From Comamonadaceae bacterium (GTDB taxonomy: Bacteria > Pseudomonadota > Gammaproteobacteria > Burkholderiales > Burkholderiaceae_C), in contig SEAY01000028.1 in NCBI GenBank assembly GCA_004144865.1, positions 1 through 64,000 of the forward strand: a stretch of 64,000 nucleotides of DNA, in the 5' to 3' direction. Each line of letters starts with the position of its first letter. Within the stretch, counting starts at the first letter, position 1. Positions 21,093-30,528 of this stretch are shown in pieces. A program made the position numbers and the translations under genes. The notes beneath the pieces are model-generated. The model was given only the letters and a program-made list of their open reading frames with translations, searched no databases and was not told the DNA's origin.

Positions 21093-21824
21093 ATGGGCGC
21101 CATCGACCTGCATGCCCGTCCGACCCGGGATTTCGACGCCAAGCTGGAGCAGACGCGCAAGCTGCTGCTGCGTGCGGCCTCGGAATTCGCTCCCCTCAAG
21201 CAGGCCTCCAGCCTGGGCGCCGAGGACGTGGTGATCACGCACCTGGTCAACGGGCTGGAGCTGGACATCCCGGTCTTCGTGCTCGAAACCGGCGCGCTGC
21301 ACGCGGAAACCCTGCGCCTGCTCGAACGCACGCAGGCGACCTCGCGGGCGCCCGTCGAGGTGTACCGCCCCGTGCAGGAAGCCGTGGTGCAGTTCGTGCA
21401 GCGTGAAGGCAACGAAGCCATGTACCGCAGCATCGACCTGCGCAAGGCCTGCTGCGCGATCCGCAAGCTGGAGCCGCTGTCGCGCGCCCTGGCCGGCCAG
21501 CGCGCCTGGATCACCGGGCTGCGCCGCGAGCAGTCGGCGGCACGCTCCGACGTCGCGCTGATCGACACACCCGACGCCGAGGGCCGCATCAAGATCAACC
21601 CCCTGGCCGACTGGACCTGGGGCGACGTCTGGCACTACATCGCCACGCACGGCGTGGACTACAACCCGCTGCACGACCAGTTCTTCCCCAGCATCGGCTG
21701 CGCGCCCTGCACGCGGGCCATCAGCCTGGGCGAGGATTTCCGCTCGGGGCGGTGGTGGTGGGAAGAGGAGACCGCGAAGGAATGCGGCCTGCATGTTCAT
21801 CAACAAGAAAAGGCCGCCGCATGA
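21093..21824 (+). CDS. cysH: adenylylsulfate (APS/PAPS) reductase with 4Fe-4S ligands
   Basis: Reduces activated sulfate to sulfite. It is 243 residues from the ATG at 21093, one base after the DUF934 stop. It contains both paired-cysteine motifs of the Fe-S form, RKACCAIRKLEPL and IGCAPCTRAI. These mark APS-using assimilatory reductases rather than the cluster-free PAPS enzyme of E. coli. The absence of a cysC kinase in the operon agrees with direct APS use. Its stop overlaps cysD as ATGA. Confidence 0.92.
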   Translation: MGAIDLHARPTRDFDAKLEQTRKLLLRAASEFAPLKQASSLGAEDVVITHLVNGLELDIPVFVLETGALHAETLRLLERTQATSRAPVEVYRPVQEAVVQFVQREGNEAMYRSIDLRKACCAIRKLEPLSRALAGQRAWITGLRREQSAARSDVALIDTPDAEGRIKINPLADWTWGDVWHYIATHGVDYNPLHDQFFPSIGCAPCTRAISLGEDFRSGRWWWEEETAKECGLHVHQQEKAAA

Positions 21825-22753
21825 ACGCGCGCACGGAACCCCGGTTGCTGTCACGCGTGAGCAACCGCCACCTCGACGCCCTCGAAGAGGAAGCCATCTT
21901 CGTGCTGCGCGAGGTGGCGGGCGCTTTCGAACGCCCGACGCTGCTCTTCTCCGGCGGCAAGGACTCGCTGGTGCTGCTGAAGTGCGCCGAGAAGGCCTTC
22001 GGTGCCGGCCGCATCCCCTACCCGCTGCTGATGATCGACACCGGGCACAACTTCCCGGAGGTCACGGCCTTCCGTGATTTCCGCGCCAAGGAGCTGGGCG
22101 CCGAGCTGGTCGTGCGCAGTGTGGAAGATTCGATGAAGCGCGGCACGGTGCGCCTGGCGCGGCCCGACGAGAGCCGCAACGCGCACCAGTCGGTGACGCT
22201 GCTGGAAGCGATCGAGGAATTCCGCTTCGACGCGCTGATCGGCGGCGCGCGCCGCGACGAGGAGAAGGCACGCGCGAAGGAGCGCATCTTCTCGCACCGC
22301 GACAGCTTCGGCCAGTGGCAGCCCAAGGCGCAGCGGCCCGAGCTGTGGACGCTGTTCAACACGCGCCTGCAGCCGGGCGAACACTTCCGCGTGTTTCCCA
22401 TCTCCAACTGGACCGAACTGGACGTCTGGCAGTACATCGAGCGCGAGGAGATCGCGCTGCCCTCGCTGTACTACGCGCACCAGCGGCCGGTGGTGGAGCG
22501 CCGTGGCCTGCTGGTGCCGGTGACCGAACTCACCCCGCCCAGGGACGGCGAGGAAGTCGTCACCCGCACCGTGCGCTTCCGCACCGTGGGCGACATCACC
22601 TGCACCTGCCCGGTGGCGAGCGATGCGGCAGACGCCTCCGACGTCGTGACCGAAACGCTGGGCGCTGAAGTCAGCGAGCGGGGCGCCACGCGGATGGACG
22701 ACAAGACCTCCGACGCCTCGATGGAAAAACGCAAGAAGGACGGGTATTTCTGA
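21821..22753 (+). CDS. cysD: sulfate adenylyltransferase subunit 2
   Basis: Small catalytic subunit of ATP sulfurylase; makes APS from sulfate and ATP together with CysN. The start is the ATG at 21821, overlapping cysH; the track's 21752 start is inside cysH. The PP-loop SGGKDSLVLL is at about residues 44-53. GGARRDEEKARAKERIFS and the C-terminal SMEKRKKDGYF are typical of CysD. It is 310 residues and normal in length. It shares one base with the cysN start (TGATG). Confidence 0.95.
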   Translation: MNARTEPRLLSRVSNRHLDALEEEAIFVLREVAGAFERPTLLFSGGKDSLVLLKCAEKAFGAGRIPYPLLMIDTGHNFPEVTAFRDFRAKELGAELVVRSVEDSMKRGTVRLARPDESRNAHQSVTLLEAIEEFRFDALIGGARRDEEKARAKERIFSHRDSFGQWQPKAQRPELWTLFNTRLQPGEHFRVFPISNWTELDVWQYIEREEIALPSLYYAHQRPVVERRGLLVPVTELTPPRDGEEVVTRTVRFRTVGDITCTCPVASDAADASDVVTETLGAEVSERGATRMDDKTSDASMEKRKKDGYF

Positions 22754-24024
22754 TGACGACGACGCCTACCGGCCACGACGCGGCGCTGCGTTTCATCACC
22801 TGCGGCTCGGTCGACGACGGCAAGAGCACGCTGATCGGCCGACTGCTGGTGGACAGCCGCGCGGTGCTGCAGGACCAGCTCGCCTCCGTCTCCCGCTCCG
22901 GCGAGACCGACCTTGCGCTGCTGACCGACGGCCTGTCCGCCGAGCGCGAACAGGGCATCACCATCGACGTGGCCTACCGCTACTTCGCCACGCCGGCGCG
23001 CAAGTTCATCATCGGCGACGCGCCCGGCCACGAGCAGTACACGCGCAACATGGTGACGGCCGCCTCGAGCGCCGACGCCGCGGTGGTGCTGGTCGATGCG
23101 ACCAAGCTGAAGTGGCAGAACCCCGGCCTCGACCTGCTGCCGCAGACCCGCCGCCACACGCTGCTGGCCAGGCTGCTGCGCGTGCCCGCCATCGTGTTCG
23201 CGGTGAACAAGCTCGATGCGGTGGAGGATCCCACCGTGGCCTTCACCAACATCCGCGGCGCGCTGGAGAACTTCACCGAATCCGCCGGCATCGAAGCCGA
23301 GGCGATCATCCCGATCTCCGCGCTGAAGGGGCACAACGTCGTCGAAGCCCGGCCGGGCTGGTGCGCCTACCAGGGCCCTTCCCTGCTGGCGCTGCTGGAA
23401 GCCCTGGACGTCACGCCGGCCGAGACCGAGGAAGCCTTCGCCTTCCCCGTGCAATGGGTGGAAAAGTTCTCCGCCTCCGCCGACACCTCGCAGGGCCGCC
23501 GCGTGTTCTGGGGCCGTGTCGCCACGGGCAGCGTGGCTCCCGGCCAGGAAGTCACGGTCCTGCCGGGTGGGCAGGTTGCGAAGGTGGCCCAGGTGCTGGA
23601 CCACGTCCGGCAGCCGGGCACGGTGGCCGCGCACCACAGCGCGGGCATCGTCCTGGACCGCGAGGTGGACGTTTCCCGGGGCGACTGGCTGCTGGCGCGG
23701 GGCGCGCTGGCGCCATCGCGCGAGCTGTCGGCGACGATCGCCTGGCTGGACGACGAGCCGCTGGTGGCCGGGCGCGTGTACTGGGCGCTGCACGGGCACC
23801 GCTGGGTCAAGGCCCGCATCCAGCGCATCGTGCACAAGCTGGACGTGAACACCCTCGCCGAAGAGGCAGCGGACCACCTGGAGCCCAACGGCATCGGGCA
23901 CGTGGAGCTGGCGCTGCAGGAGCCGCTGGCCACCTTGCCGCATGCCCGCTCGCGCGCACTGGGCGCGCTGGTCCTGGTGGACACCGCCACCCACAAGACG
24001 TCCGGGGCGGTCCTCGTTCGTTGA
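22753..24024 (+). CDS. cysN: sulfate adenylyltransferase subunit 1 (GTPase)
   Basis: GTPase subunit whose GTP hydrolysis drives APS synthesis by CysD. It has the G1 P-loop [14 protein letters not shown], the switch segment [16 protein letters not shown]3 GDAPGHEQY and G4 NKLD, followed by EF-Tu-like beta barrels. At 423 residues it lacks a fused CysC kinase domain. That agrees with the Fe-S type CysH using APS directly. It is the last gene of the cys operon, with 97 bases before fdxA. Confidence 0.95.
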   Translation: MTTTPTGHDAALRFITCGSVDDGKSTLIGRLLVDSRAVLQDQLASVSRSGETDLALLTDGLSAEREQGITIDVAYRYFATPARKFIIGDAPGHEQYTRNMVTAASSADAAVVLVDATKLKWQNPGLDLLPQTRRHTLLARLLRVPAIVFAVNKLDAVEDPTVAFTNIRGALENFTESAGIEAEAIIPISALKGHNVVEARPGWCAYQGPSLLALLEALDVTPAETEEAFAFPVQWVEKFSASADTSQGRRVFWGRVATGSVAPGQEVTVLPGGQVAKVAQVLDHVRQPGTVAAHHSAGIVLDREVDVSRGDWLLARGALAPSRELSATIAWLDDEPLVAGRVYWALHGHRWVKARIQRIVHKLDVNTLAEEAADHLEPNGIGHVELALQEPLATLPHARSRALGALVLVDTATHKTSGAVLVR

Positions 24025-24121
24025 CCTGAAGCAAACCCTCCCGGCCCCGCGGGCTCGCGAGGAGGGGCAAAATCGAAAACAAATAAAATCGAGGGTTTCC
24101 CCCCAAGCCCTCGGAACCACA

Positions 24122-24451
24122 ATGACCCACGTCGTCACCGAACAATGTATCCGCTGCAAGTACACCGACTGCGTGGACGTCTGTCCCGTCGACTGCTTCC
24201 GTGAAGGCCCCAACATGCTCGTCATCGACCCTGACGAGTGCATCGACTGCGCGGTGTGCATCCCGGAGTGCCCGGTGAATGCGATCTACGCGGAAGAGGA
24301 CGTGCCGGCGGACCAGGTGGCCTTCACCAAGCTCAACGCGGACCTGTCGCACGCGCCGGGCTGGAAGAGCATCACCAAGCGCAAGCCCGCCCTGCCGGAC
24401 GCCGAGGAATGGAAGGACAAGCCGGGCAAGCTGTCCGAACTGGTCAAGTAG
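24122..24451 (+). CDS. fdxA: 7Fe-8S ferredoxin FdxA
   Basis: 109-residue ferredoxin. The track starts it at 23942 inside cysN; the conserved start is [17 protein letters not shown] at 24122. It has the [3Fe-4S]/[4Fe-4S] ligand pattern in [17 protein letters not shown] and [12 protein letters not shown], and the typical acidic/basic C-terminus [18 protein letters not shown]. It lies between the sulfite reductase operon and a ferredoxin-NADP reductase, so it may carry electrons to CysI. That is inference. A GC hairpin (CGAGGG...CCCTCG, 24090-24113) lies in its leader. Confidence 0.93.
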   Translation: MTHVVTEQCIRCKYTDCVDVCPVDCFREGPNMLVIDPDECIDCAVCIPECPVNAIYAEEDVPADQVAFTKLNADLSHAPGWKSITKRKPALPDAEEWKDKPGKLSELVK

Positions 24452-24465
24452 GGGGCGCACCCCGG

Positions 24466-24484
24466 CCCCTCCCCGCGGGAGGGG
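24466..24484 (+). other. GC-rich hairpin between fdxA and the reductase gene
   Basis: CCCCTCCC-CGC-GGGAGGGG is a perfect 8-base stem with a 3-base loop and no following T run. It could limit read-through or stabilise the fdxA message. No further support is available. Confidence 0.4.
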
Positions 24485-24511
24485 GTGAGAACGGAGCAAG
24501 CTAGTATTCGC

Positions 24512-25627
24512 ATGGAACCACAACTGAACCAAGAAGTGATCAAGACCGCCGCCGCGCACGATGGCCCGATCGAGACCGACGCGGTGATCGTGGGCGCGGG
24601 CCCCGTGGGCCTGTTCCAGGTCTTCGAACTCGGCCTGCTGGAGATCAAGGCCCATGTCATCGACTCGCTCGCCTATCCCGGCGGCCAGCCGATCGAGCTG
24701 TATCCGGACAAGCCGATCTACGACATCCCCGCCATCCCGGTGTGCACCGGCAAGGAACTGACCGACGCGCTGCTCAAGCAGATCGAGCCTTTCGGCGCGA
24801 CCTTCCACCTGGGCCAGACGGTCAGCGTGGTGCAGAAGCAGGACGACGGCCGCTTCTTCGTCGAGACCTCCAAGGGCACGCGCTTCCTCACCAAGACCAT
24901 CTTCATCGCCGCCGGCGTGGGCGCGTTCGAGCCGCGCACGCTCAAGGTGGACGGCCTCGACAAGTTCGACGGCTCGCAGCTGTTCTACCGCGTGCGGAAC
25001 CCGGCCGACTTCGCCGGCAAGAACCTGCTGGTGGTGGGCGGCGGCGACTCCGCGCTCGACTGGGCACTGAATTTCACCGCCGGCAACGACGACGGCAACC
25101 CGCACAAGGCCGAGAGCGTGATCCTCGTGCACCGACGCGACGGCTTCCGCGCGGCGCCCGCCTCCGTGGCCCGCATGCATGAACTGTGCGAACAGATGGA
25201 GATGCAGTTCGTGGTCGGCCAGGTGACCGGCTACGAGGAGAAGGACGGCAAGCTCACGGGCGCCAAGGTGACCGGCTCCGACGGCGTGACGCGCGTGGTG
25301 CCGCTCGACGTGCTGCTGGTGTTCTTCGGCCTCTCGCCCAAGCTCGGCCCGATCGCCGACTGGGGGCTGGACATCGAGCGCAAGCAGCTCAAGGTCGACA
25401 CCGAGAAGTTCCAGACCAGCGTGCCGGGCATCTTCGCGGTGGGCGACATCAACACCTACCCGGGCAAGAAGAAGCTGATCCTCTCGGGCTTCCACGAATG
25501 TGCGCTGGCCGCCTTCGGCGCCGCGCCCATCATCTTCCCCGAGAAGGGCAAGATCCACCTGCAGTACACGACCACCAGCCCGAAGCTGCACAAGGTGCTG
25601 GGCGTCGAATCGCCGGTGTTCGACTGA
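24512..25627 (+). CDS. ferredoxin-NADP reductase, thioredoxin-reductase-like type
   Basis: FAD/NADPH oxidoreductase of the TrxR-like FNR group, which transfers electrons between NADPH and ferredoxin. The FAD motif [17 protein letters not shown] and the NADPH motif [16 protein letters not shown] are both present. The CxxC redox centre of true thioredoxin reductases is absent between them. The C-terminus [13 protein letters not shown] is typical. The track starts at a GTG (24485) inside a GC hairpin region; the ATG at 24512 (MEPQLNQEV) is more likely, giving 371 residues. It is directly downstream of fdxA, with which it probably pairs. Confidence 0.88.
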   Translation: MEPQLNQEVIKTAAAHDGPIETDAVIVGAGPVGLFQVFELGLLEIKAHVIDSLAYPGGQPIELYPDKPIYDIPAIPVCTGKELTDALLKQIEPFGATFHLGQTVSVVQKQDDGRFFVETSKGTRFLTKTIFIAAGVGAFEPRTLKVDGLDKFDGSQLFYRVRNPADFAGKNLLVVGGGDSALDWALNFTAGNDDGNPHKAESVILVHRRDGFRAAPASVARMHELCEQMEMQFVVGQVTGYEEKDGKLTGAKVTGSDGVTRVVPLDVLLVFFGLSPKLGPIADWGLDIERKQLKVDTEKFQTSVPGIFAVGDINTYPGKKKLILSGFHECALAAFGAAPIIFPEKGKIHLQYTTTSPKLHKVLGVESPVFD

Positions 25628-25676
25628 CGAAAAGCTGAAGCGTGGCCGAGCTGCCGGAAAGGCGCAAAAGCCACGC

Positions 25677-25682
25677 TATAAT
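25677..25682 (+). promoter_or_regulatory. -10 element of the tRNA-Asn promoter
   Basis: A consensus TATAAT lies 11 bases before the mature tRNA 5' end. The -35 region is poor (CTGCCG at about 20 bases upstream), as often seen in GC-rich genomes. Confidence 0.6.
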
Positions 25683-25693
25683 CGCAGGCTTGT

Positions 25694-25769
25694 TCCCCGA
25701 TAGCTCAGTCGGTAGAGCGCCGGACTGTTAATCCGTAGGTCCCTGGTTCGAGCCCAGGTCGGGGAGCCA
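25694..25769 (+). tRNA. tRNA-Asn (anticodon GTT)
   Basis: 76 bases including an encoded CCA. The acceptor stem TCCCCGA pairs with TCGGGGA. The D arm AGCTCAGTCGGTAGAGC, the anticodon loop CTGTTAA with GTT, and the T arm CCTGGTTCGAGCCCAGG are all intact. A consensus -10 lies upstream and a strong terminator just downstream, so it is a monocistronic tRNA. Confidence 0.97.
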
Positions 25770-25776
25770 AAAAATC

Positions 25777-25811
25777 AAGCACCTAGCCCACAAGGCTAGG
25801 TGCTTTTCTTT
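25777..25811 (+). terminator. rho-independent terminator of tRNA-Asn
   Basis: A perfect 10-base stem, GCACCTAGCC / GGCTAGGTGC, with loop CACAA, followed by TTTTCTTTC. It is placed 9 bases after the tRNA CCA. Confidence 0.93.
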
Positions 25812-25909
25812 CGGCCTCTGTTTCCTTCAGGTAAAGGTCGCAGGTAAAGCGCGTGCCATGCCGCTGCCGGACTCACACTAGTCCCCAGGCAACTTTCCTG
25901 GAGACAAGC

Positions 25910-26239
25910 GTGAGAGCACTCCTCCTCCCCCTCGCGGCATGCGCCGCGCTCGCAGGCTGTGCGTACCCCTACTACGGCGGTTACGGCTACCCGCAAACGT
26001 CGGTCGACGTCTACTCCGGTTACCCGGGCTACTCCGGCTACCCGGGCTACTACGGTCACCACCCGGCCCATCGCGTGGACGGCCGCCGCCATCGCGACCG
26101 GGACCGCGACGGCATCCCCAACCGGCTGGACCGGGATCGCGACAACGATGGCATCCCCAATCGGATCGACCGCGACCGGGACAACGACGGCGTGCCCAAT
26201 CGACAGGACACGCGGCCCGGCAATCCGCGCCGCCACTGA
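25910..26239 (+). CDS. small lipoprotein with thrombospondin type 3-like Asp-rich repeats
   Basis: 109 residues from a GTG at 25910 with CTGGAG upstream; the track's 25853 start lies before this ribosome site. The N-terminal lipoprotein signal ends in the lipobox LAGC. A Tyr/Gly-rich stretch (YGGYGYPQ, GYPGYSGYPGYYG) follows. Then three 13-residue repeats of the form DRDNDGIPNRIDR occur, resembling the calcium-binding DxDxDG loops of thrombospondin type 3 repeats but with many arginines. It is probably an outer-membrane or periplasmic anchored protein; function is unknown. It is convergent with the P-type ATPase gene. Confidence 0.75.
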   Translation: MRALLLPLAACAALAGCAYPYYGGYGYPQTSVDVYSGYPGYSGYPGYYGHHPAHRVDGRRHRDRDRDGIPNRLDRDRDNDGIPNRIDRDRDNDGVPNRQDTRPGNPRRH

Positions 26240-26270
26240 ACGGCGGATGGCGCCTTCCCGGCGCAACGGC

Positions 26271-28727
26271 TCAGTCCGCGTGACGGCGCAAGCGCGATGC
26301 CAGGGCCAGCGTCATCACGCCGAGCACGGCAAACGCCACGGCGACCAGCGCCCAGTCGGAGCCATGCAGCGGCCGGAGACTCAATAGCCTGCTCATCACC
26401 GGGAGCTGCACGAGCAATCCAACGGATGCCAGCGTGGCGACGACCAGCCAGCGGGCGGTCGCCTGGCGCAGCTTCGTGAGTCCCGCCGTGATGCCCGCGC
26501 TGGCGGCCAGCAGCACGGCCAGGGCCATCGCGCGCGCATGCTCGACGTCCTGGTCCGCTCCGAGCGCGTGGAGATAGCTCCAGACCACGGCAACGCTCGC
26601 GAGTCCGCCGATGAGGCCCATGCCCAGCCAGGCTTCGGTCGAGAAGAAGCGGGCACGCCGACGGCGCCGCACCGGCGCGAGCGGCCCCCCGGCCGGGAGA
26701 TCCTGGAAGGCGAGCATCGCCGTGGGATGGATGACGAGTTCCAGCCACACGATGTGGATCGGCAGGAACAGCAGGGGCAGGCCCATCAGCGGGATGGCCG
26801 CGGCACCGATCACCAGGGGCAGGTGCACGAGCAGCAGGTAGGCAAAGGCCAACCGCAGGTTCTGGAAGAGCTGGCGGCCTTCGGCCACGGCATCGACGAT
26901 GGTCCTGAAGTTGTCGTCGAGGAGGACCACGGGCGCGACCTCGCGCGCGCTGCGCGTACCGCGCTCGCCCATGGCCACGCCGACGTCGGCCAGGCGCAGG
27001 GCCGGCACGTCGTTGACGCCGTCGCCCGTGACGGCCACGAGTTCTCCCTCGGATTGCAGCGCCTGCACCAGGGCAAGCTTTTGCGCGGGCGTGGCGCGCG
27101 CCACGACGTGCACTTCGCCCGCGGCGCCCAACACGGCGCGCACATCGTCGCCGGGTGCAAGGACGACGACCTTCCCATCCCCGCCCAATCCGATCTCATG
27201 GGCGATCGAGGCCGCCGTGGCCGGATGGTCTCCCGTGACCATGACCACGCGCATGCCGGCGGCCATGCAGTCGGCGATGGCCTCGCGCACGCCGTCGCGG
27301 ACGGGATCCTCGAAGGCCAGCAAGCCGGCGAACCGGAACCCTCCCCCGGGTTCGGCGTCGAGCGCCGCGCCTGCGGGCATGTCACGCCGGGCGCATGCGA
27401 TGACCTTGTGCCCGGACCGCGCGTACACCTCCACGCGCGCCAGCCAGTCGGCCCGCTCGGGCTCGGCCATCTCGCAGGTGGCCAACACGGTCTCCGGCGC
27501 GCCCTTGGTGAAGGCCGTCGGCTCGCCAGGCGCCAGGCGCCAGATGACCGTCTCGCGCCGCCGGGCTTCGGTGAACGGGAAGTCGGACAGCCTCGTCGCT
27601 TGCGGCAGCGGCCCTGCCGCGGCGTGCAGCGCCTGGTCGAGCGGGTCGCCGCTGTCAGGCCGCGCGGCGAACGTCGCCACCTGCAGGACCGAGGCTTCGT
27701 CCAGGCCCTCGGCCGGACTCCGGTGGGCCAGCACCAGCGAGCCGGCGGTGATCGTCCCCGTCTTGTCCGACACGATGCAGGTGATGCGGCCGATGTTCTC
27801 CACGGCCACCGCGCGCCGCACCAGGGCCTTCTTGCGCGCCAGCCGGAAGACGCCGGCGCCGAGGAAGAACGTGTAGACCACCGGAAACTCCTCGGGCAGC
27901 GCGGCCACGGCCAGCGTCAGCGCGCTCAGGAGCGCATCGATCCACCCATGGCCGTGCCACAGCCTGACGGCCGCAAGGACGATGCACATGGCGACGGCCA
28001 CACCGAGCAGCACCACGACGAGTTCGCCGATCGCCTTCTGCAGCGGGGTCGCGGCGTGGCTGCCCTCCGTGGCGGAACGAACGATCTCGCCATACCGCGT
28101 CTCGCCGCCGATGCAGGCGATGCGCACCCGGGCCGTGCCGGTGAGCAGGAGGGTGCCGGCCATGCACCAGTGCTCCTCGGATGCGCTGGCGGGCAGCGGC
28201 ACCGTGGACTCGAGGCATCGCTTTGCCACCGGCAGCGACTCGCCGGTCAAGGTGGATTCGTCCACCTGGATGCCGTGGCCGGACACCAGCAGGCCATCGG
28301 CCGGAAAGTACCCGCCGGGTGTCACTTCGGCCAAGTCGCCTGGAACCAGTTCCCGCGACGGGATGTCGCGCCACGCCCCGTCGCGCAGGACCCGTGCCGA
28401 ACTGGCCAGCCGGCTCGCCAGCCCCGCGGAGGACGCGGTGGTGCGCCTGTGCAGGTAGGCGTCCATGCCTAGCAGCGGCGCCATGGCGACGAGCAGGGTC
28501 AGGGCCTCGGCGACTTGCCCCAGCAGGCCGAACAAGCCCGCCGTCAGCGCCAGGAACCACAGCATCGGGTCGCGCGCCGTGTCGCGCGCGACGACGCGCC
28601 AGCCGCTGGCGGCCGGCGCCACGATGTCGTTGAAGCCGTAAGCACGTTGCTCTTCGACCTGCGCGGCACGCAGGCCCGCGGTACCGGTGGCAGGCAGTCT
28701 TTCGAGAGGGACGAGGCGCTGGCTCAT
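26271..28727 (-). CDS. cation-translocating P-type ATPase
   Basis: 818-residue P-type ATPase. The N-terminal cation ATPase domain is followed by the actuator loop with DESTLTGES (about residue 165). Transmembrane segment 4 carries PEEFPV. The phosphorylation motif is SDKTGTIT, a Leu-to-Ile variant of DKTGTLT. MVTGDHPATA and the hinge TGDGVNDVPALR complete the fold. No heavy-metal CPC motif or HMA domain is seen, so a type II/III ATPase (Ca2+, Mg2+ or H+) is more likely than a metal exporter. The ion cannot be decided. A universal stress protein gene lies 21 bases upstream, probably in the same transcript. Confidence 0.88.
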   Translation of the reverse strand: MSQRLVPLERLPATGTAGLRAAQVEEQRAYGFNDIVAPAASGWRVVARDTARDPMLWFLALTAGLFGLLGQVAEALTLLVAMAPLLGMDAYLHRRTTASSAGLASRLASSARVLRDGAWRDIPSRELVPGDLAEVTPGGYFPADGLLVSGHGIQVDESTLTGESLPVAKRCLESTVPLPASASEEHWCMAGTLLLTGTARVRIACIGGETRYGEIVRSATEGSHAATPLQKAIGELVVVLLGVAVAMCIVLAAVRLWHGHGWIDALLSALTLAVAALPEEFPVVYTFFLGAGVFRLARKKALVRRAVAVENIGRITCIVSDKTGTITAGSLVLAHRSPAEGLDEASVLQVATFAARPDSGDPLDQALHAAAGPLPQATRLSDFPFTEARRRETVIWRLAPGEPTAFTKGAPETVLATCEMAEPERADWLARVEVYARSGHKVIACARRDMPAGAALDAEPGGGFRFAGLLAFEDPVRDGVREAIADCMAAGMRVVMVTGDHPATAASIAHEIGLGGDGKVVVLAPGDDVRAVLGAAGEVHVVARATPAQKLALVQALQSEGELVAVTGDGVNDVPALRLADVGVAMGERGTRSAREVAPVVLLDDNFRTIVDAVAEGRQLFQNLRLAFAYLLLVHLPLVIGAAAIPLMGLPLLFLPIHIVWLELVIHPTAMLAFQDLPAGGPLAPVRRRRRARFFSTEAWLGMGLIGGLASVAVVWSYLHALGADQDVEHARAMALAVLLAASAGITAGLTKLRQATARWLVVATLASVGLLVQLPVMSRLLSLRPLHGSDWALVAVAFAVLGVMTLALASRLRRHAD

Positions 28728-28748
28728 GCCCCTGAAGCCCCAAACACG

Positions 28749-29171
28749 TTACCGGACCAGCAGCACCGGTGTCTGGCAGAGCGCCAGGACCTTGGTCGCC
28801 ACGGAGCCCATCACCAGTCCGGCAGCCGCGCCGTGGCCGTGCGATCCCATGAGGAGCAGGTCGAAGCGGCCACGCTCCGCCAGCTTGGCGATGGTCGCTG
28901 CCGGCGGGCCGATGCGCAGCACGAACTTTGCCTTGATGCCATGCATGGCGAAGAAGGCGCGGATCGGCTTGAAGACCATTTCCGCGTCGTCCTCGTAGTA
29001 GGTCCTGGCCTGGTCGCGGTCCAGGAACGCCGCGGCGCGGTGCGGGATCGCGGGCACGGCATGGACCACTGTGTAGGCGTGTTGCGCCCCCAGCCATTCG
29101 TCATGTGCCGCCAGGTAGGCCAGCACGCGCTTGGTGTAGGGGCTGCCGTCCGCCGCGATGAGGATCTTCAT
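28749..29171 (-). CDS. universal stress protein, UspA family
   Basis: 140 residues from MKILIAADGSPYTKRVL at 29171; the track's longer N-terminus is low-complexity shadow sequence. It has the C-terminal ATP-binding motif GSHGHGAAAGLVMGSVATKVL (G-2x-G-9x-G-S/T), so it is probably an ATP-binding Usp. It lies just upstream of the P-type ATPase gene and 28 bases after the substrate-binding protein gene. Usp-ATPase pairs suggest stress-linked ion homeostasis; this is inference. Confidence 0.9.
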   Translation of the reverse strand: MKILIAADGSPYTKRVLAYLAAHDEWLGAQHAYTVVHAVPAIPHRAAAFLDRDQARTYYEDDAEMVFKPIRAFFAMHGIKAKFVLRIGPPAATIAKLAERGRFDLLLMGSHGHGAAAGLVMGSVATKVLALCQTPVLLVR

Positions 29172-29199
29172 CACCCGGCACTGTAGCCGGGCCCGCCGC

Positions 29200-30405
29200 T
29201 CACTGCTGCTTTTCCGCCTCCTTGCGGCGGATGATGGTCGCGCGGCGCTCGTCTTCCTTGTAGTAGTAGCCGCGCTCGCCGTTGCGCCACGTGCCCAGCC
29301 ACAGCATGTTGGCGGAAATGGCATCGTGGTCGTTCGGCGTGAAGGCGCGCTCGTACGTGGTGACCACGCCGCGGTAGGTGGCCGAAGGATTTTCGAGCGC
29401 CCGCTTCAGCGAGGCGGAGCCCAGGTCTCCCTTGGAGTCGAACATCGCCCGCAGCAGCAGGTGCACGGCGTCGTAGGTCTGCGCGGCCGACATCATCGAG
29501 CCGATGGGCGCTTCCTTGCTCACCTTGGCATAGTTGCGCAGGAAGGTGCTGTTGCGCTCCAGGAAGATGTTCGGCAGCACCGTCTGCACCATCTGCGCAC
29601 CTTCCACCTTGCCCTTGGACACCTCGAACGCGGACCTGTGGGACAGGCCCCAGGGCCCGAATTGCGGAACGTTCCAGCCGGTGGCCGCGCGCGCGGCGGA
29701 GATCACGCCCTCTTCGGGCCCGACCGTCCACCCGATCAGGGCGTCGGCGCCTGAGGCCTTCAGCTGCTTCATCTCGTCGTCGAGGTTCTGGACGCCCACC
29801 TTGAAGCGCACGACCGCCGCGGGTTTCAGGTTGGCCCGGCCCAGCGCGCCTTCGAGGTCCTTCAGTCCCGCGTCGCCGTAGCCGGAGGTGTCCACCAGCA
29901 GCGCCACCTTGGTCAGGCCGCGCTTGACGATCTCGTCGACGAGGAACTGCGTCTGCAGCTGGTCGCGCGCGGAGGTGCGGAAGATGTAGCTGTCCTTCGC
30001 GGGGTATTTGGCGGTGACGGCGGTCCCCGTGGCGCAGGTCACCATCAGGATGTGCCTGTTGGACTGGAACACGTCGAGCGCCTTCATCGCGACCCCGGTG
30101 TTGCAGAAGCCGATGGTGGCCGTCACCTTCTCCTTCAGCACCAGTTCCTCGGCATGCTTCAGGCCGGTGTCGTTGTCGGCCTTGTCGTCCCGGATCACCA
30201 GTTCCAGCGGGCGCCCCAGGTAGCCGCCCACCTGGTTGATTTCATCGACCGCGACTTGTGCCCCCGTGCGCGCGCTATGCCCCATGTCGGCGGAACCGCC
30301 GGTGAGGGGGAAGATGAGGCCGATGCGGATCGGCTGGGTCTGCGCGAGTGCGGGGCCCCCGAGCGTGGCCGCGAGGAATGCGGCAGCGGCAGCGCGTTTG
30401 AACAT
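29200..30405 (-). CDS. ABC transporter substrate-binding protein, branched-chain amino acid (LivK) type
   Basis: 401 residues. A Sec signal peptide ends at PALAQ (about residue 22), followed by a type 1 periplasmic-binding fold (IRIGLIFPLTGGSADMG; VDEINQVGGYLGRPLELVIRDDKAD). This group binds branched-chain amino acids, amides or aromatic acids. No permease or ATPase gene is adjacent, so it is an orphan binding protein, as is common in Comamonadaceae. It is the first gene of a possible unit with the Usp and P-type ATPase genes. The ligand cannot be predicted. Confidence 0.9.
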   Translation of the reverse strand: MFKRAAAAAFLAATLGGPALAQTQPIRIGLIFPLTGGSADMGHSARTGAQVAVDEINQVGGYLGRPLELVIRDDKADNDTGLKHAEELVLKEKVTATIGFCNTGVAMKALDVFQSNRHILMVTCATGTAVTAKYPAKDSYIFRTSARDQLQTQFLVDEIVKRGLTKVALLVDTSGYGDAGLKDLEGALGRANLKPAAVVRFKVGVQNLDDEMKQLKASGADALIGWTVGPEEGVISAARAATGWNVPQFGPWGLSHRSAFEVSKGKVEGAQMVQTVLPNIFLERNSTFLRNYAKVSKEAPIGSMMSAAQTYDAVHLLLRAMFDSKGDLGSASLKRALENPSATYRGVVTTYERAFTPNDHDAISANMLWLGTWRNGERGYYYKEDERRATIIRRKEAEKQQ

Positions 30406-30528
30406 GTAAGCTCCTGCTGGATCTGTGACACAGCAAGTTACGTGTAGCCGCGAACCTCTACAAGAGAGGTTGCCCGCGCGTACGTGGCTTACGCCACGGA
30501 ATCGCAGAGTTTTGCTTAGGGAAGAAGC

